A stretch of DNA of 64,000 nucleotides from Alkalimonas mucilaginosa (GTDB taxonomy: Bacteria; Pseudomonadota; Gammaproteobacteria; Enterobacterales; Alteromonadaceae). This document shows, piece by piece, positions 34,789 to 44,654 of this stretch. The notes beneath the pieces are model-generated. The model saw only the letters and a program-made list of their open reading frames with translations, ran no database searches and was not told where the DNA came from. How positions within the stretch are numbered: position 1 is the stretch's first letter; each line of letters starts with the position of its first letter. The stretch covers positions 1-64,000 of the forward strand of contig NZ_JAUGZK010000009.1 in assembly GCF_036327005.1 (NCBI RefSeq), read 5' to 3'. The position numbers and the translations under genes are program-made.

Positions 34789-37218
34789 TTACTCTGCATT
34801 ACCACGGAAATGCAATCTGATTGAATCCTGCTCGATTTGGCTATGGCCAGCGCTGACTGAGCGCAGCAGCACCAGCGGGCGGCTTGCTGCGATGGTGTTA
34901 AAGCGCAGGCACTCGCCAGGGTTCCATCCGCCGCCCCAGCCGCTGGCCCGGATCACAAAATAAGGCTCACCGGTGTTGGGGTTGATTGGTGCGAAGTCGT
35001 TGAGGGTGTCGCCGGTGGCGATTTGCCCCAGCTGCTCGCCCACGCAGCGGTATGATGTTGAACTGCCAATAAAAATAATTACCCAGCGTTCGTTGATGGC
35101 AGACTGGTTGACTACCTCAATCGGGTAGTTGAGCTGGTTAAAGCTGGCTGTGGCCGGGTCGCCGGTGATGGTGTCGCTCCAGACGTTTTGCCAGGTTGTC
35201 ATATCAAACAGGTTACTGACACTGGCCTGCAGGTCTTTCAGGATTTTCACACTGCTGACAACTGTTCCAGGCGGGAATGTGCCGATTGTTGATGCAACCC
35301 GTAGGGTGTTTTCGCCGACCTCAGTGACCAGTGCCAGCTCGCTCAGTGCATCGATGATTTCAAAGGGGCCGGTAAAGCCATCCACATCAACAATAGTGAG
35401 CACACCGGTGTCTTTGTTGTACTCAAAGTGTTGATCGAGCGGGTGCCAGAGGCTTTGGCCTTCACTATCCACAATGTCGATAAAGCTTTGCGGGCGCAAA
35501 CTAAAGGTTTGGGCCGGTGTCAGCTCTGTCACGCTTTGATACTCGTTATGACTTAAATTTATTACCCCAAAAGGCCGGAACAAAGGCACGCGACCGCCAG
35601 CAACGAGGCGCAGAGGGTTAACCCCATACAGGTCAACGGGTGGTGTGAGTACTACGATTTCATCCACGTTGTAAAACAGCGTGCTTAGGCGCACAGGGGT
35701 ATTGAATGACAGCTGTACGGAACTACCTGTCACTGTGCCACTGATATCGGTACCAGTGATAGTGCCGTTGCTGTCGGCGCTGGCTGTTAGTAATGTGCCC
35801 CCGGTAGTAGTGACGCTAATGTACAGGCTGCTGGTTACGAACTCTGCAAAGGGGATGCTGAATGTCGTGGTGGTTGATGATTCACCGCTGGCGGCCATGT
35901 TCTCAATGACAGATTCAAATTGCAGATCTTCGTAGTTATTAAAATAGGTGGCGCTACCATCTTCCGGGTCGATTATCGCTGCAAGTGTATAGTTGTAGGT
36001 TGCGCTGTTGAAGACCATCATCCGGGTTGCATCTGTTGGATCCGGGCTAACGCTGTAGCGCTGAGAATTCGTAGTGCGCAAAACGCTGCCGCTACGCACA
36101 GTAGCGGGCAGGATGATCCAGTTACTTGGTACTGCGTTGGCATTGCTGTAACTGGCATAGCGGGTGGAGCTGTAATACTGGATGGTCAGGTTTGTGCCGT
36201 TGTCGGCGTTGAAATCCAGCACAAAACTTAGCTCATTGCCGCTAAGTGATGCATCACTCAGTGTCCTGGTACGAGGTTTACCGCCTGATGTGTACTCAAT
36301 AATAAACTGGTTAAAGGGCGTGTTGGCAAAATCGGTTATCTCGATAGTGTAGCTAAGCCCAGCAGCAGGCAGGCTAATCACGCTCCGGATCATGCCTTCA
36401 TCACCGATGAAAACCTGGTTAAATGGCCGGGATTCTGTTTGAGTTATGCGCGGCAATACAAGGCCCGATGTTTTCTCAACTTTCAGCGTAGTGCCAGCTA
36501 ATGTGTCTGTCAGGACTGTAGTGCCGTGATAAATGACCTGATCCGATGATGTCACGGCCCTAAGCACGGTGCAGCGGGTTTGGCTGTTGATGCTGGTGTT
36601 CCTACCAGGGGCCGATTTAGGTAAAGGGGGTTCAAAATTAGCTTGGGTAGTGACATTGCCATTACGCTCGAAGCCGGTGATTTTGCAAAAGTGGGTAAAG
36701 CGTGGCCAAGTGGCGCTTTCCGCACCGGTATACTCGACTGAAATAGCGACTACTTGCCCAGGCTCTAGCCAAACTTGGGGTTGCTCGCCATCTGGCGCTG
36801 CCGATGGAAGCAAATCCAACATATTAATGGATGTTTGGCCAGCAACCATTGCTGACAGGCCGGTTCGTAGTGCAAAGCCAGGCACAATCCCCGACTCAAT
36901 GGCGGCAATAATATCGCTGCGTTCGCTGGCTTCATTGATGTTAGGGGCCTCAATGAGCATTACATCCACCAGTGGATCTATTGGTGGCTCGTTGATGAGC
37001 ACATGCGCATCTTGCAGCAGCTTGCGGTCGTTGGTATGGACTGATGGATAAACTTTTGAAATGTCGATGGCAGACTGGGCGTGTGCAATGTCACTGATAT
37101 TGCGAAACACATCGTTTAGCTTGCCGTTTTCAACCTCGTTGCCGGTGCGCTGGCCGCCACCATTCTCGTTCTGCGTCATGCGCTCGGATTTGAAGATTTT
37201 TAAGTCTGTGCGTAGCAT
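34789..37218 (-). CDS. large prophage tail protein
   Basis: An 809-residue protein without membrane segments. Its N-terminal third carries HVLINEPPIDPLVDVMLIEAPN and LDLLPSAAPDGEQPQVWLEPGQVVAISVEYTG; the rest is beta-rich with many Thr/Ser/Val strands (TTTFSIPFAEFVTSSLYISVTTTGGTLL). It follows the tape measure and the 121-residue protein, the place of the distal tail or receptor-region proteins of B3-like phages. I cannot give a more exact function. Confidence 0.65.
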   Translation of the reverse strand: MLRTDLKIFKSERMTQNENGGGQRTGNEVENGKLNDVFRNISDIAHAQSAIDISKVYPSVHTNDRKLLQDAHVLINEPPIDPLVDVMLIEAPNINEASERSDIIAAIESGIVPGFALRTGLSAMVAGQTSINMLDLLPSAAPDGEQPQVWLEPGQVVAISVEYTGAESATWPRFTHFCKITGFERNGNVTTQANFEPPLPKSAPGRNTSINSQTRCTVLRAVTSSDQVIYHGTTVLTDTLAGTTLKVEKTSGLVLPRITQTESRPFNQVFIGDEGMIRSVISLPAAGLSYTIEITDFANTPFNQFIIEYTSGGKPRTRTLSDASLSGNELSFVLDFNADNGTNLTIQYYSSTRYASYSNANAVPSNWIILPATVRSGSVLRTTNSQRYSVSPDPTDATRMMVFNSATYNYTLAAIIDPEDGSATYFNNYEDLQFESVIENMAASGESSTTTTFSIPFAEFVTSSLYISVTTTGGTLLTASADSNGTITGTDISGTVTGSSVQLSFNTPVRLSTLFYNVDEIVVLTPPVDLYGVNPLRLVAGGRVPLFRPFGVINLSHNEYQSVTELTPAQTFSLRPQSFIDIVDSEGQSLWHPLDQHFEYNKDTGVLTIVDVDGFTGPFEIIDALSELALVTEVGENTLRVASTIGTFPPGTVVSSVKILKDLQASVSNLFDMTTWQNVWSDTITGDPATASFNQLNYPIEVVNQSAINERWVIIFIGSSTSYRCVGEQLGQIATGDTLNDFAPINPNTGEPYFVIRASGWGGGWNPGECLRFNTIAASRPLVLLRSVSAGHSQIEQDSIRLHFRGNAE

Positions 37219-37229
37219 TTAATTGCCTT

Positions 37230-37595
37230 TTAAACAGTGATAAATCGTAGGGTGACAGCCATCAGGTAACTGTCGTTGTCTGGGTCTACCTCGTCTTGCA
37301 GTGGTGTGGCAGCGACTGGCTGGTTGCTGTAATCCCACATCACGGTAAAGGTGCGGCCATCGCCCAGGGTGATCTGAAATTCGCCTGGTGTTTCTTCTGC
37401 ATGGGTTACCAGTGCATTGACCAGTTCGCGGGTAATCAAGTCCTCTTGCAGCACAATAGAGCGGCCTGCCTGGCGCTGGGCTACCTCAACCATCAAGGCA
37501 CCGCTGCTGGCATATTGGGTATTTGCCACCCGGCTAGACCAGCTGTATTCATTCACCCATGGCATATCGGGCATGGTGATGGTGTCGATGATCAT
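37230..37595 (-). CDS. prophage tail protein, tape-measure-adjacent
   Basis: A 121-residue protein (MIIDTITMPDMPWVNEYSWSSRVANTQYASSGALMVEVAQR...). It overlaps the tape-measure stop by 4 bp. The early PWVNEY and the final YLMAVTLRFITV strand resemble small distal-tail proteins that cap the tail tube. The family is not certain. Confidence 0.65.
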   Translation of the reverse strand: MIIDTITMPDMPWVNEYSWSSRVANTQYASSGALMVEVAQRQAGRSIVLQEDLITRELVNALVTHAEETPGEFQITLGDGRTFTVMWDYSNQPVAATPLQDEVDPDNDSYLMAVTLRFITV

Positions 37596-40500
37596 AGCGA
37601 TGTACTCCGGGCACGTTCGACGTGTGCTAAAAAGCTATTGGCATCGTTATTGGCCATGCTGGCCTGATAGCGACGGCCCTCCAGGTTAAGGATTAAGGTA
37701 ATAGTGTTGTTGCTGGCCCTTTGCTGGGTGGCCTGAGGCTGTACCGGGGCAGTGCTGGTAACCTGGCTTTGAGGTTGAGTAGGGCGCGGGGCTGCTTCTG
37801 CTCGCTCCTGTTCGCGCTGCAGCTTTTCGGCGGCTTCTTCTTCGCGTTGCTGCTTTTTCACCTGGTAAATTTCCCTGGCAAGTTTTAGCGCGTGCTGTGC
37901 TGCCCGGATGGCCTCTTCATCGCCTGCTTCTTGCGCCACTTTGAGCTTTGCCTGCAGCTCTGCCTGTTGCTGTTTGTACCGTCGCTCCTCGATGGCATTC
38001 TGGTTGTCGTTCAGACGATCCAGTTCGTCTTGCAGGCTTGCTACAGTGCCCTGGATCCCATCTCGCAAGCTCAGAATGCGTTGCTCTGCCTGGGCAATTG
38101 CGTTACGTAGCGGAGCCAGTTCGTTAGCGCCAAGCTGTGAAAAGGTGGTATCCGTTACATGGGCAATGCGGCGGATCTGCTCTAAGGTGATCGCGCTGTT
38201 TTGCAGTTGCTCGGTGAACCGCCGTACTTGCAGGGTTTCGCTGATGATTTGCTGTTCGCGGGTAAAGCCCGCGTTGCTAGTCGCAGCCAACTCGCGCCAC
38301 CAGACGTTATGCACACGCCGGTTCTGGTCTATCATCCAGGTCAATTCACTGTAGCGCTTTGCCAGATCCTCTGATGAGGTGTTAGCAAAGTTGAACTGCT
38401 CGGTCAGGTAGGCCTGAGCGGATGCATACAAGCTGGTTGCTGTTGTTGCGGCAGCGGTTTGATTGGTTAAGTCGTCCAGGCTTTCTGATTGCTGGGCGAT
38501 GGATGCATTGGTGCTGTCGGTGCTTTGCTTTGCATCTTTCTGGCTTCCGGCCATCTCGGCAGTACTGCCGCCCGCTTGCCCCATCAGTTGCTGCAGTGCC
38601 TGCACCAGCATCAATTGGCGTTGCAGCTGCTCGTTGTATTGCTCGGTGTTGATTGTCCCGGCCCGGTAGGATTCGTTAAGCCGCTCCAGCTCGCGCTGCG
38701 CTTCCTCCAGGGCCATTTTCACTTCAAAGTAATTGGCAGTGCGTAAGGATTCGATTTCTGTCAGCGTTTGCAGCTGCTCTTTAAGCAGGTTCTGAGCTTG
38801 CACCAGGCGCAGGGTTGCCTGGCGCTTTTCTTCAATGCTGGCGGTTTCGCTTTCAATCACGCTTTGGTACAGGGCGATGGTGGCTCTGGTCTTGTCCACT
38901 TCCTGGCGCAATATGCCCACGCTTTGTGCATAGCTTTTAGAGCTTTCAACGGCTAAGCCCTGCTTTTTCAGCAGCTCATCGAATTGCAGTGCCAGGCCCT
39001 GGTTGGCAGCAGTTAAACGCAAGCTTTCAGGGATAGCGGTACCCGTTGCTTTGGCGGCGATTAAGGCAGCTTCGGCATATTTCAGGAAGGCGGCTCGTTG
39101 CTGCTCTATGGGTTCATTGCCAGTACGAATGGCTTCATAAGCCTGGCGGAAGTTTTCGGCGGTTTCCTGCAAGCTGGCCGTGGAAGCAATGCCGAGCTGC
39201 TTATAGGCTTCTTCAATGTCCTCTGCAGTGCTATTCCAGACAGCGCGGTAATCCTGCAGTGTCATGGTTTGGTTTTGCAAAACCTTAGTGGCATGCTCCC
39301 AAAACCCGGTTTCCTTATTCATCACCAGGAGACCGTCATCAATCGCCTTGTTCAGCTGTTGACGTGTTTGGAAGTTGGTGGATAGCCTTAGATTGATCTG
39401 TTCAAGCTCATTGGCCCAAAGAGCCTCCTGCTCGGCTAAATCCTGCTGGCTTTCCTTCAGGTTATCGACGGATCCTTTGTAGTCCCATAAAGCTTTGACC
39501 AGAGTGCCAATCTGCACGACGCCGTATGCAATACCCGCCCAGATCCCTGTTTTTGCCAGTGTAGCCGCCAAGCCAGTTAAGCTGGCCATCCAGGCGAGTG
39601 TGGCAGCGCGGGCTTTGCCTAAAGCCGCTGTTACGCCAGCGAGTGTCAGGCCATACATCTTGTTGGCTAGGGCAGCGGCTTTTTTTGTGCCGATAAGGCT
39701 TAGCAGGGCGGCGATAGAATTTCTGGTGCCAGCCACCAGATCGATAAAAAAGCGGCCAACTTTTAATGTTGCCCATACCGCGACAACGGTACCAATGACC
39801 CCCTTAAACTCGTAAAGGGTACTGACTGTTGTTTTAACGCCTTCGCCAATACTTACCAAGGTATCGCTGATACTTTTCGCCCATTCCTGCAGAGAACCAT
39901 CCGCTGCCATGCGTTCGAACTCGCTGTTCAGGGACGCGATTTGACCTTTTAGCCAGTCCATAGAGCCGGAAGTGGCAATCAGGTTGTAGAACTGAGACAG
40001 GTTGTCCTGGGCGTTAGAAATAAGACCAGAAAGCAAAGACATGTTGGCAACGGCAGCACCTTCGGACTGGCGGCCCATCTCCTCCATCAGGGCTTTGATC
40101 ACATCGCGGCCAATCTTGCCTTGCTCGGATAGTTTTTGCAGCTCAGCGGTGTTTTTGCCGGTGACTTTCGCCAGCAGATCCCAGATAGGGACACCCTGAT
40201 TGAGTAGCTGCATGATTTCCTGGCCCTGCAACTTTTGCTTGGCCCAGGCCTGGCCTAAGCCTAGCGCGATGGAATCCAGTTTTTCAAAGCTGCCGCCCAG
40301 TTTAAAGGTTTGGTCGACTACGGCTTGCAAACTTCCATCCATCGGATCCAAACCATAGGCTTTTAGCCGAACAAAGGCGCGAGAAACCTCTTCTAATTGA
40401 AGGGGGGTTGTCTTGGCAAAGTCTTTAACCCATTCAGTTGCTTTTTCACCACCTTCCAGGCTGCCCATCAAGGCCGTGAATTGCACGCCCAGCTTTTCAA

Positions 40501-41143
40501 ACTGGCTGCCGGTTGAGAACATTTCACGGATGGCGCGGGTAAGGCGGGTAACCCCAAAGTAAGTACCGGCAAGAGCTGTTAACCGGCCAACCAGATTACT
40601 TGTTCCCGCTGAAAATTGATTTTGCTGGCCGTTGGCCCGCAGGTAATCGTTACCGAGTGCACGGGTGTCGGCGGCGGTTTTCTTCAGCTCATTTTGAACC
40701 CGGCGCTTTTCGGTACTCAGGACGCGCGTATCGACACCGGATTTTTTTAGGGCAGCTTGCAACGTGGTGTGGCGGCTGGCGTTTTGTGCCAGTTCGCTGC
40801 GCATCTGGGTTAGCTCTTTTTCCGCCGCATCAATATTCTTGGCCAGTACCGTGAAGGGTTGGCTGGTATCCTGGGCATCTTTTTGCAGTTTCTGCAGCCG
40901 CATGGCGACAGCGGTTACTGCAATCTCATTGGCATCCAGTGCCCGCTTTGAGCGCTCAAACTCGCTAATCAGCCGCTGTTGGTTCGACAGCCGATCCATT
41001 TTCTGGGCCAGCGCATCGGTTTTAGGGTCGGCCTCGGCAGCACCTTTGCCCACATCGCGCACAGCAGAAGCCATTTTCACCAGGTCTTTATCACCGGTGA
41101 CGTTGGCGGCTATGCGTAGGGCTAGTTCAAGGTTCTTGCTCAT
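37592..41143 (-). CDS. tail tape measure protein
   Basis: A 1183-residue protein, the longest in the prophage. A coiled-coil N-terminus (about 45-180) is followed by the tape-measure domain (about 190-380, with GSQFEKLGVQFTALMGSLEGGEKATEWVKDFAKTTP and FVRLKAYGLDP). Hydrophobic segments lie at about 440-560 (VIGTVVAVWATLKVGRFFIDLV, GLAATLAKTGIWAGIAYGVVQIG), then long Gln/Glu-rich helices. It sets tail length; with the usual 0.15 nm per residue the tail would be near 175 nm, long and flexible. No separate tail-assembly chaperone gene is seen before it. Confidence 0.93.
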   Translation of the reverse strand: MSKNLELALRIAANVTGDKDLVKMASAVRDVGKGAAEADPKTDALAQKMDRLSNQQRLISEFERSKRALDANEIAVTAVAMRLQKLQKDAQDTSQPFTVLAKNIDAAEKELTQMRSELAQNASRHTTLQAALKKSGVDTRVLSTEKRRVQNELKKTAADTRALGNDYLRANGQQNQFSAGTSNLVGRLTALAGTYFGVTRLTRAIREMFSTGSQFEKLGVQFTALMGSLEGGEKATEWVKDFAKTTPLQLEEVSRAFVRLKAYGLDPMDGSLQAVVDQTFKLGGSFEKLDSIALGLGQAWAKQKLQGQEIMQLLNQGVPIWDLLAKVTGKNTAELQKLSEQGKIGRDVIKALMEEMGRQSEGAAVANMSLLSGLISNAQDNLSQFYNLIATSGSMDWLKGQIASLNSEFERMAADGSLQEWAKSISDTLVSIGEGVKTTVSTLYEFKGVIGTVVAVWATLKVGRFFIDLVAGTRNSIAALLSLIGTKKAAALANKMYGLTLAGVTAALGKARAATLAWMASLTGLAATLAKTGIWAGIAYGVVQIGTLVKALWDYKGSVDNLKESQQDLAEQEALWANELEQINLRLSTNFQTRQQLNKAIDDGLLVMNKETGFWEHATKVLQNQTMTLQDYRAVWNSTAEDIEEAYKQLGIASTASLQETAENFRQAYEAIRTGNEPIEQQRAAFLKYAEAALIAAKATGTAIPESLRLTAANQGLALQFDELLKKQGLAVESSKSYAQSVGILRQEVDKTRATIALYQSVIESETASIEEKRQATLRLVQAQNLLKEQLQTLTEIESLRTANYFEVKMALEEAQRELERLNESYRAGTINTEQYNEQLQRQLMLVQALQQLMGQAGGSTAEMAGSQKDAKQSTDSTNASIAQQSESLDDLTNQTAAATTATSLYASAQAYLTEQFNFANTSSEDLAKRYSELTWMIDQNRRVHNVWWRELAATSNAGFTREQQIISETLQVRRFTEQLQNSAITLEQIRRIAHVTDTTFSQLGANELAPLRNAIAQAEQRILSLRDGIQGTVASLQDELDRLNDNQNAIEERRYKQQQAELQAKLKVAQEAGDEEAIRAAQHALKLAREIYQVKKQQREEEAAEKLQREQERAEAAPRPTQPQSQVTSTAPVQPQATQQRASNNTITLILNLEGRRYQASMANNDANSFLAHVERARSTSL

Positions 41144-41165
41144 GGGGTGCTGGCTCCGGGCTTGG

Positions 41166-41190
41166 AAAAAGTGAGGCCTGGCGGCCTCAC
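41166..41190 (-). terminator. internal terminator between tail tube and tape measure
   Basis: A perfect 8-bp stem GTGAGGCC/GGCCTCAC with a 4-nt loop, followed by TTTTT on the minus strand, lies 16 bp after the tail-tube stop. It would lower expression of the tape measure relative to the abundant tube protein. Confidence 0.85.
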
Positions 41191-41206
41191 TGGGTTGTGT
41201 TACGGC

Positions 41207-41953
41207 TTACAGTTCGTGGTATTCAAAGGGGGCGTCTTTGCCATCCACTAACTTGATTTTTCCGCTTAAGGTGGTGCTTACAAACTCGGAAGCCATGAAA
41301 TCTACCGGGTTGGTTGGTGCCAGGGCGGATTCCGGGATTTCCAGTTTGCAGTTTTTTCCTGTTGCCAGGTTTTTCAAGTCGCCAACGATGCGAGCACGGA
41401 TCTGCGGACGTAGACCACCTTTTACGGCCATGCCGCTGATGGCGTTGTACTGATAGGTCAGGGTGATGGCTCCGCCTGCCTCCATAGCACCGCCTTTTTT
41501 GGCGCGTATTAATCCAGCTGCATAGTTGATTTCTACGTCTGCAGCAATATCCAGTGGCCCGGCTGGTGTAACAATGGCTCCAGTGATACCTGCCCCAGCC
41601 AGGTTGCTGTGGGCCAACTTCGCCCAGCGCTGGTTGGCAGGAAGCGTAATTGCTTCATCTGTGGCCGTACCGCTGCCCTGATTGATGACAGAGGTATCAC
41701 CCAGCAATGCCATCGCCAGCAGCTCGGCAGGTTGGTCATCAAATGCAATGGTGATTTCGCTTGGCTGGGCTATTTTCACTACATCCAGCGCCTGGCCATG
41801 ACTGGCCTTACGCTTAGAGGTGCGCACCACTTCATTGCTGGGGGTGTTGATAGCCAGTTGAGAGACGTTGACAGGGCCAATTAAACCCGTGCTGGCTCCG
41901 GTATCGGTTAGGCGATCAATAAAAATATCGCCTGCTAACAATAAACCGCTCAT
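41207..41953 (-). CDS. major tail tube protein (siphovirus type)
   Basis: A 248-residue protein (MSGLLLAGDIFIDRLTDTGASTGLIGPVNVSQLAI...) with the pattern of a lambda-gpV/B3-type tube: an early membrane-free beta domain, TLTYQYNAISGMAVKGGLRPQIRARIVGDLKN, and a C-terminal LSGKIKLVDGKDAPFEYHEL strand. No sheath gene follows, so the tail is non-contractile. It overlaps the preceding gene by 4 bp. Confidence 0.8.
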   Translation of the reverse strand: MSGLLLAGDIFIDRLTDTGASTGLIGPVNVSQLAINTPSNEVVRTSKRKASHGQALDVVKIAQPSEITIAFDDQPAELLAMALLGDTSVINQGSGTATDEAITLPANQRWAKLAHSNLAGAGITGAIVTPAGPLDIAADVEINYAAGLIRAKKGGAMEAGGAITLTYQYNAISGMAVKGGLRPQIRARIVGDLKNLATGKNCKLEIPESALAPTNPVDFMASEFVSTTLSGKIKLVDGKDAPFEYHEL

Positions 41954-42390
41954 GTGCGATCTCCTTTCAGTCTGAATTTGACGTTAAACGCCAGGGGGTA
42001 ATAAGCGTGGCCCTTGGTGTAGCGGGGCTTTGCCGGTGAATTAATGCGGGTTAACACGTGCTTGCCGTCGACCAGGTTGTTGCCATGCAGTGCTAACAGC
42101 AGCTGCTTGATCAGTTCGCCAGCTTCACGGTTCGGGTTCTGGCCACGGCCCTGGCGGACAACAATAATCAGCAACCAGGTTTGGGTTACATGGCTGTAGG
42201 TACCGCCTTGCACAATGTCAGGCACCGAATCGCCAAAGTAGATGACATGGCAGGCCGGGGTTACCTGGCTGCGTTCTTCCACTTCGGCCAGGTCGTTGGT
42301 GCTGCACACCTGGCGAAAACCTGCTACAGACTTCGCTACATCAAGCAGGTGCGGCTCAGCAGCCAGGTAGTTGTCTCCGATATCGTGCAT
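41950..42390 (-). CDS. tail terminator/neck protein, gp37-like
   Basis: A 146-residue protein (MHDIGDNYLAAEPHLLDVAKSVAGFRQVCSTNDLAEVEE...) of the Mu gp37/DUF1834-like group, with SHVTQTWLLIIVVRQG as the conserved strand. Such proteins cap the tail at the head-proximal end. It touches both neighbours (start and stop overlaps), consistent with one operon. Confidence 0.75.
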   Translation of the reverse strand: MHDIGDNYLAAEPHLLDVAKSVAGFRQVCSTNDLAEVEERSQVTPACHVIYFGDSVPDIVQGGTYSHVTQTWLLIIVVRQGRGQNPNREAGELIKQLLLALHGNNLVDGKHVLTRINSPAKPRYTKGHAYYPLAFNVKFRLKGDRT

Positions 42391-42815
42391 CAGATAAATC
42401 CCTTGCTGTTGCGGCGGCTAAATACCAGGCCATCCGATTGCATCACTGCAATGGTGCCGCTGGGCTGGGCCGGTTGGTCATCGGCCAGGCCCAGCTGCAA
42501 ATCGCCTTTACCAACGGCTTCCAGGAACCGGATTACAGCTTTGTAACGGTCTGTGACTTGCTCCGGTGCCCGGTCACCATTTAACAGGTAGCGGGCGATG
42601 CTGCAGCAGTGGCTGGTTAGTACTGCCGGTACCGCTGACAGTGGCAGTTTGTAGCGGCCACCGATATAGCCATTGATTTCGGCAGTAGCATCGGCCAGTG
42701 CTTGCTCGACTACCGGCGTGTTGATGTCGCCATCGGCGGCACCTTCACGCCAGCTGAGCAAGGCTAAGTCGGTCTCGCCAAACCGGCTTATCATGTCAGC
42801 AACCGTGGCGTACAT
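42390..42815 (-). CDS. head-tail connector, DUF1320 (Mu gp36-like)
   Basis: A 141-residue protein with the DUF1320 pattern: MYATVADMISRFGETDLALLS, then ADATAEINGYIGGRYKLPLSAVPAVLTSHCCSIARYLLNGD and RYKAVIRFLEAVGKGDLQLG. The family forms the head-completion or connector ring in Mu-like phages. The start overlaps the stop of the upstream gene. Confidence 0.88.
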   Translation of the reverse strand: MYATVADMISRFGETDLALLSWREGAADGDINTPVVEQALADATAEINGYIGGRYKLPLSAVPAVLTSHCCSIARYLLNGDRAPEQVTDRYKAVIRFLEAVGKGDLQLGLADDQPAQPSGTIAVMQSDGLVFSRRNSKGFI

Positions 42816-43258
42816 TACTCAGCGTCTCCAGCTTCGCTTTTGATTGCCAATGCGGCCTGATAGGCTGCCCAGGCTTCATTGCGCTCTGCTGCGGTTACCC
42901 GGCGGCCCGTCAATTGCTCCAGGGCGCTCAGCTGTGGCTGATTGCTTTGAGTAAAGTGATCGGGGTTGTCCGGCTGCAGCTGGGCAAACGCCTGTTCCAG
43001 CGTCAGCCCGGTTACAGCGGCTGATAATGTTCCGTCGCCCACTGGCCCTTGCGTGCCGCTACCTTTATTTGCTTCATCCTGCAAGCTAATGCTGTCTGCG
43101 TATTCGCCCACAACCAGTAACGGATCCTGGTGAATTTGCTGTAGCTGTTCGGCAGTAAGGTTTTCTGTTTCCACGGTGTTTTCACCTTGAACAAAGCGGA
43201 TACCGCCCCGGCGATAGCCCGTATGAGCCGCGCAAACAATGAATAATAGTTTTGCCAT
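42815..43258 (-). CDS. Mu gp35/HI1506-like prophage protein
   Basis: A 147-residue protein with an N-terminal domain (MAKLLFIVCAAHTGYRRGGIRFVQGENTVETENLTAEQLQQIHQDPLLVV) like the FluMu HI1506 family, in which added C-terminal segments are variable. It sits between capsid and DUF1320 as in Mu. A structural or assembly role is likely. The 81-bp gap to the capsid gene (43259-43339) contains GC-rich hairpins (CCGGG/CCCGG) that may weaken read-through. Confidence 0.75.
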   Translation of the reverse strand: MAKLLFIVCAAHTGYRRGGIRFVQGENTVETENLTAEQLQQIHQDPLLVVGEYADSISLQDEANKGSGTQGPVGDGTLSAAVTGLTLEQAFAQLQPDNPDHFTQSNQPQLSALEQLTGRRVTAAERNEAWAAYQAALAIKSEAGDAE

Positions 43259-43339
43259 TTCATGGTTTCTCCAATTAGCCGCTTGTAGCGGTTGTATGGG
43301 TTGTAAGGGTGCCGGGCGCGACCCCGGCTGCGTCGCGGG

Positions 43340-44233
43340 TTATGCCAGCCAGGGAACGACTAACAAGTCGAGCGCCTTGTAGTTGGTGTTGCTTTCACCG
43401 CCGACTTTTTGCGCCGCTTCAATAATCTTGCGGGCTTTAGCTCGGTTGGATGGGCCTACTACCAGCAAATCAGGCATCACGCCAAGCGGGCGACCTTTGT
43501 CGGACTTCACCGACATCATGGAAGAAATGCCAGCGTCCAGGTTGTCGTCGTTCAGTTCGGCCATGCTGGCAAACGCCATCTGCCAGAAGCCAAAGCCGAC
43601 ATTCAGGCGGGCATCAACGCCATACAGGTATTCGTCATGCATAAAGACATGATCCGAGTTGCCTGCATCAGTTTTGGCCTGCAGCCGGTAGTCTCGGCGC
43701 TTTTGCTTAATCAAGGGCTTGATGGGGCGACGGGTGTCGAGCACGAACCAAGGGTTGCCAGAGCCCGCTTGCATGTTACTGACGGACACTTCCTGGCCTT
43801 CTTCACCTACTGGGTGGTCGGTGTCAAAGAAGTTCTGGCCATCGTAGCAAGGGGTAGTAAAACCAGCGGCCAGCAGGGCATAAATCAGTTCATCCGGGTG
43901 GGTGGCAGCTGCATAGCCCATATCCTGGAACTTGGGCATTAAGATGCCGTACTGATCGTCTTCAATGTACTCAGCTGGGATGCCTTCAGTTGCTTCAAAC
44001 TTCTTGTTTTTGATGGCATAGCTGTACACTTTGGCTTTTTCGATTTGCCGCTCACCAATCCATTCACGCAGCCGCTTGAACTCACCTAGCCAGCTGTAGT
44101 CATTTTGCGATGACGTGGAAGGTATTTCTGTGGCGATGCGATCACCAGTGGCAGTGTAGGTGTTACGGCCCTGGTTAAAGGCAGTGCTAACTGCAGTAAA
44201 CAGCGCTTGCAGCGTCTGTGGTGTAATATCCAT
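43340..44233 (-). CDS. major capsid protein, Mu gpT family
   Basis: A 297-residue protein with the Mu-like gpT signature: MDITPQTLQALFTAVSTAFNQG, then SWLGEFKRLREWIGERQIEKAKVYSYAIKNKKFEATEGIPAEYIEDDQYG and TDHPVG. It forms the icosahedral head with an HK97-type fold. It has its own ribosome site after a 43-bp gap. Confidence 0.95.
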   Translation of the reverse strand: MDITPQTLQALFTAVSTAFNQGRNTYTATGDRIATEIPSTSSQNDYSWLGEFKRLREWIGERQIEKAKVYSYAIKNKKFEATEGIPAEYIEDDQYGILMPKFQDMGYAAATHPDELIYALLAAGFTTPCYDGQNFFDTDHPVGEEGQEVSVSNMQAGSGNPWFVLDTRRPIKPLIKQKRRDYRLQAKTDAGNSDHVFMHDEYLYGVDARLNVGFGFWQMAFASMAELNDDNLDAGISSMMSVKSDKGRPLGVMPDLLVVGPSNRAKARKIIEAAQKVGGESNTNYKALDLLVVPWLA

Positions 44234-44276
44234 TTCTTGCTCCTTAAAGCAGGTTTAAATTCAGTACAACCGGGCG

Positions 44277-44654
44277 TTAAACGCCCAGTTCTACCCAGAC
44301 ACCATCGTCATCGACCTGGATGATTTTTCCGGCGATGGGGCGGCTGTTGGTGTCGTGACTTTTGGAAACAGTGCGGTCATCGACAAAGTAGGCGGTTGCG
44401 CCTACATCGGCAGCCACGATGTCGGTGGTGGTAAACTTGTGTTCACCGGCTTCCACTTCCACCCGCACAGCACCGGCTGCGCCTGGGTTGTTCACTGCAA
44501 AGGTCACCACACCAGCCGACAGCTCTGTACCAGCGGCTTGAGCCAATGGGATGGCCAGGCCCGCTGCCAGCACGGCGATGGTATTTACATGCAGCGAGGT
44601 TGCTGCTGCCACGGGATAGGCGCGTTTTACGCCAATGCGTTTTGCGATGCTCAT
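44277..44654 (-). CDS. capsid cement/decoration-like protein (DUF2190-like)
   Basis: A 125-residue protein located between protease/scaffold and capsid. It contains HVNTIAVLAAGLAIPLAQAAGTELSAGVVTFAVNNPGAAGAVRVEVEAGEHKF and a C-terminal beta segment. Similar short beta proteins with low-complexity Ala/Val stretches in this place are DUF2190-type decoration proteins. It overlaps the protease gene by 4 bp. Moderate confidence. Confidence 0.6.
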   Translation of the reverse strand: MSIAKRIGVKRAYPVAAATSLHVNTIAVLAAGLAIPLAQAAGTELSAGVVTFAVNNPGAAGAVRVEVEAGEHKFTTTDIVAADVGATAYFVDDRTVSKSHDTNSRPIAGKIIQVDDDGVWVELGV

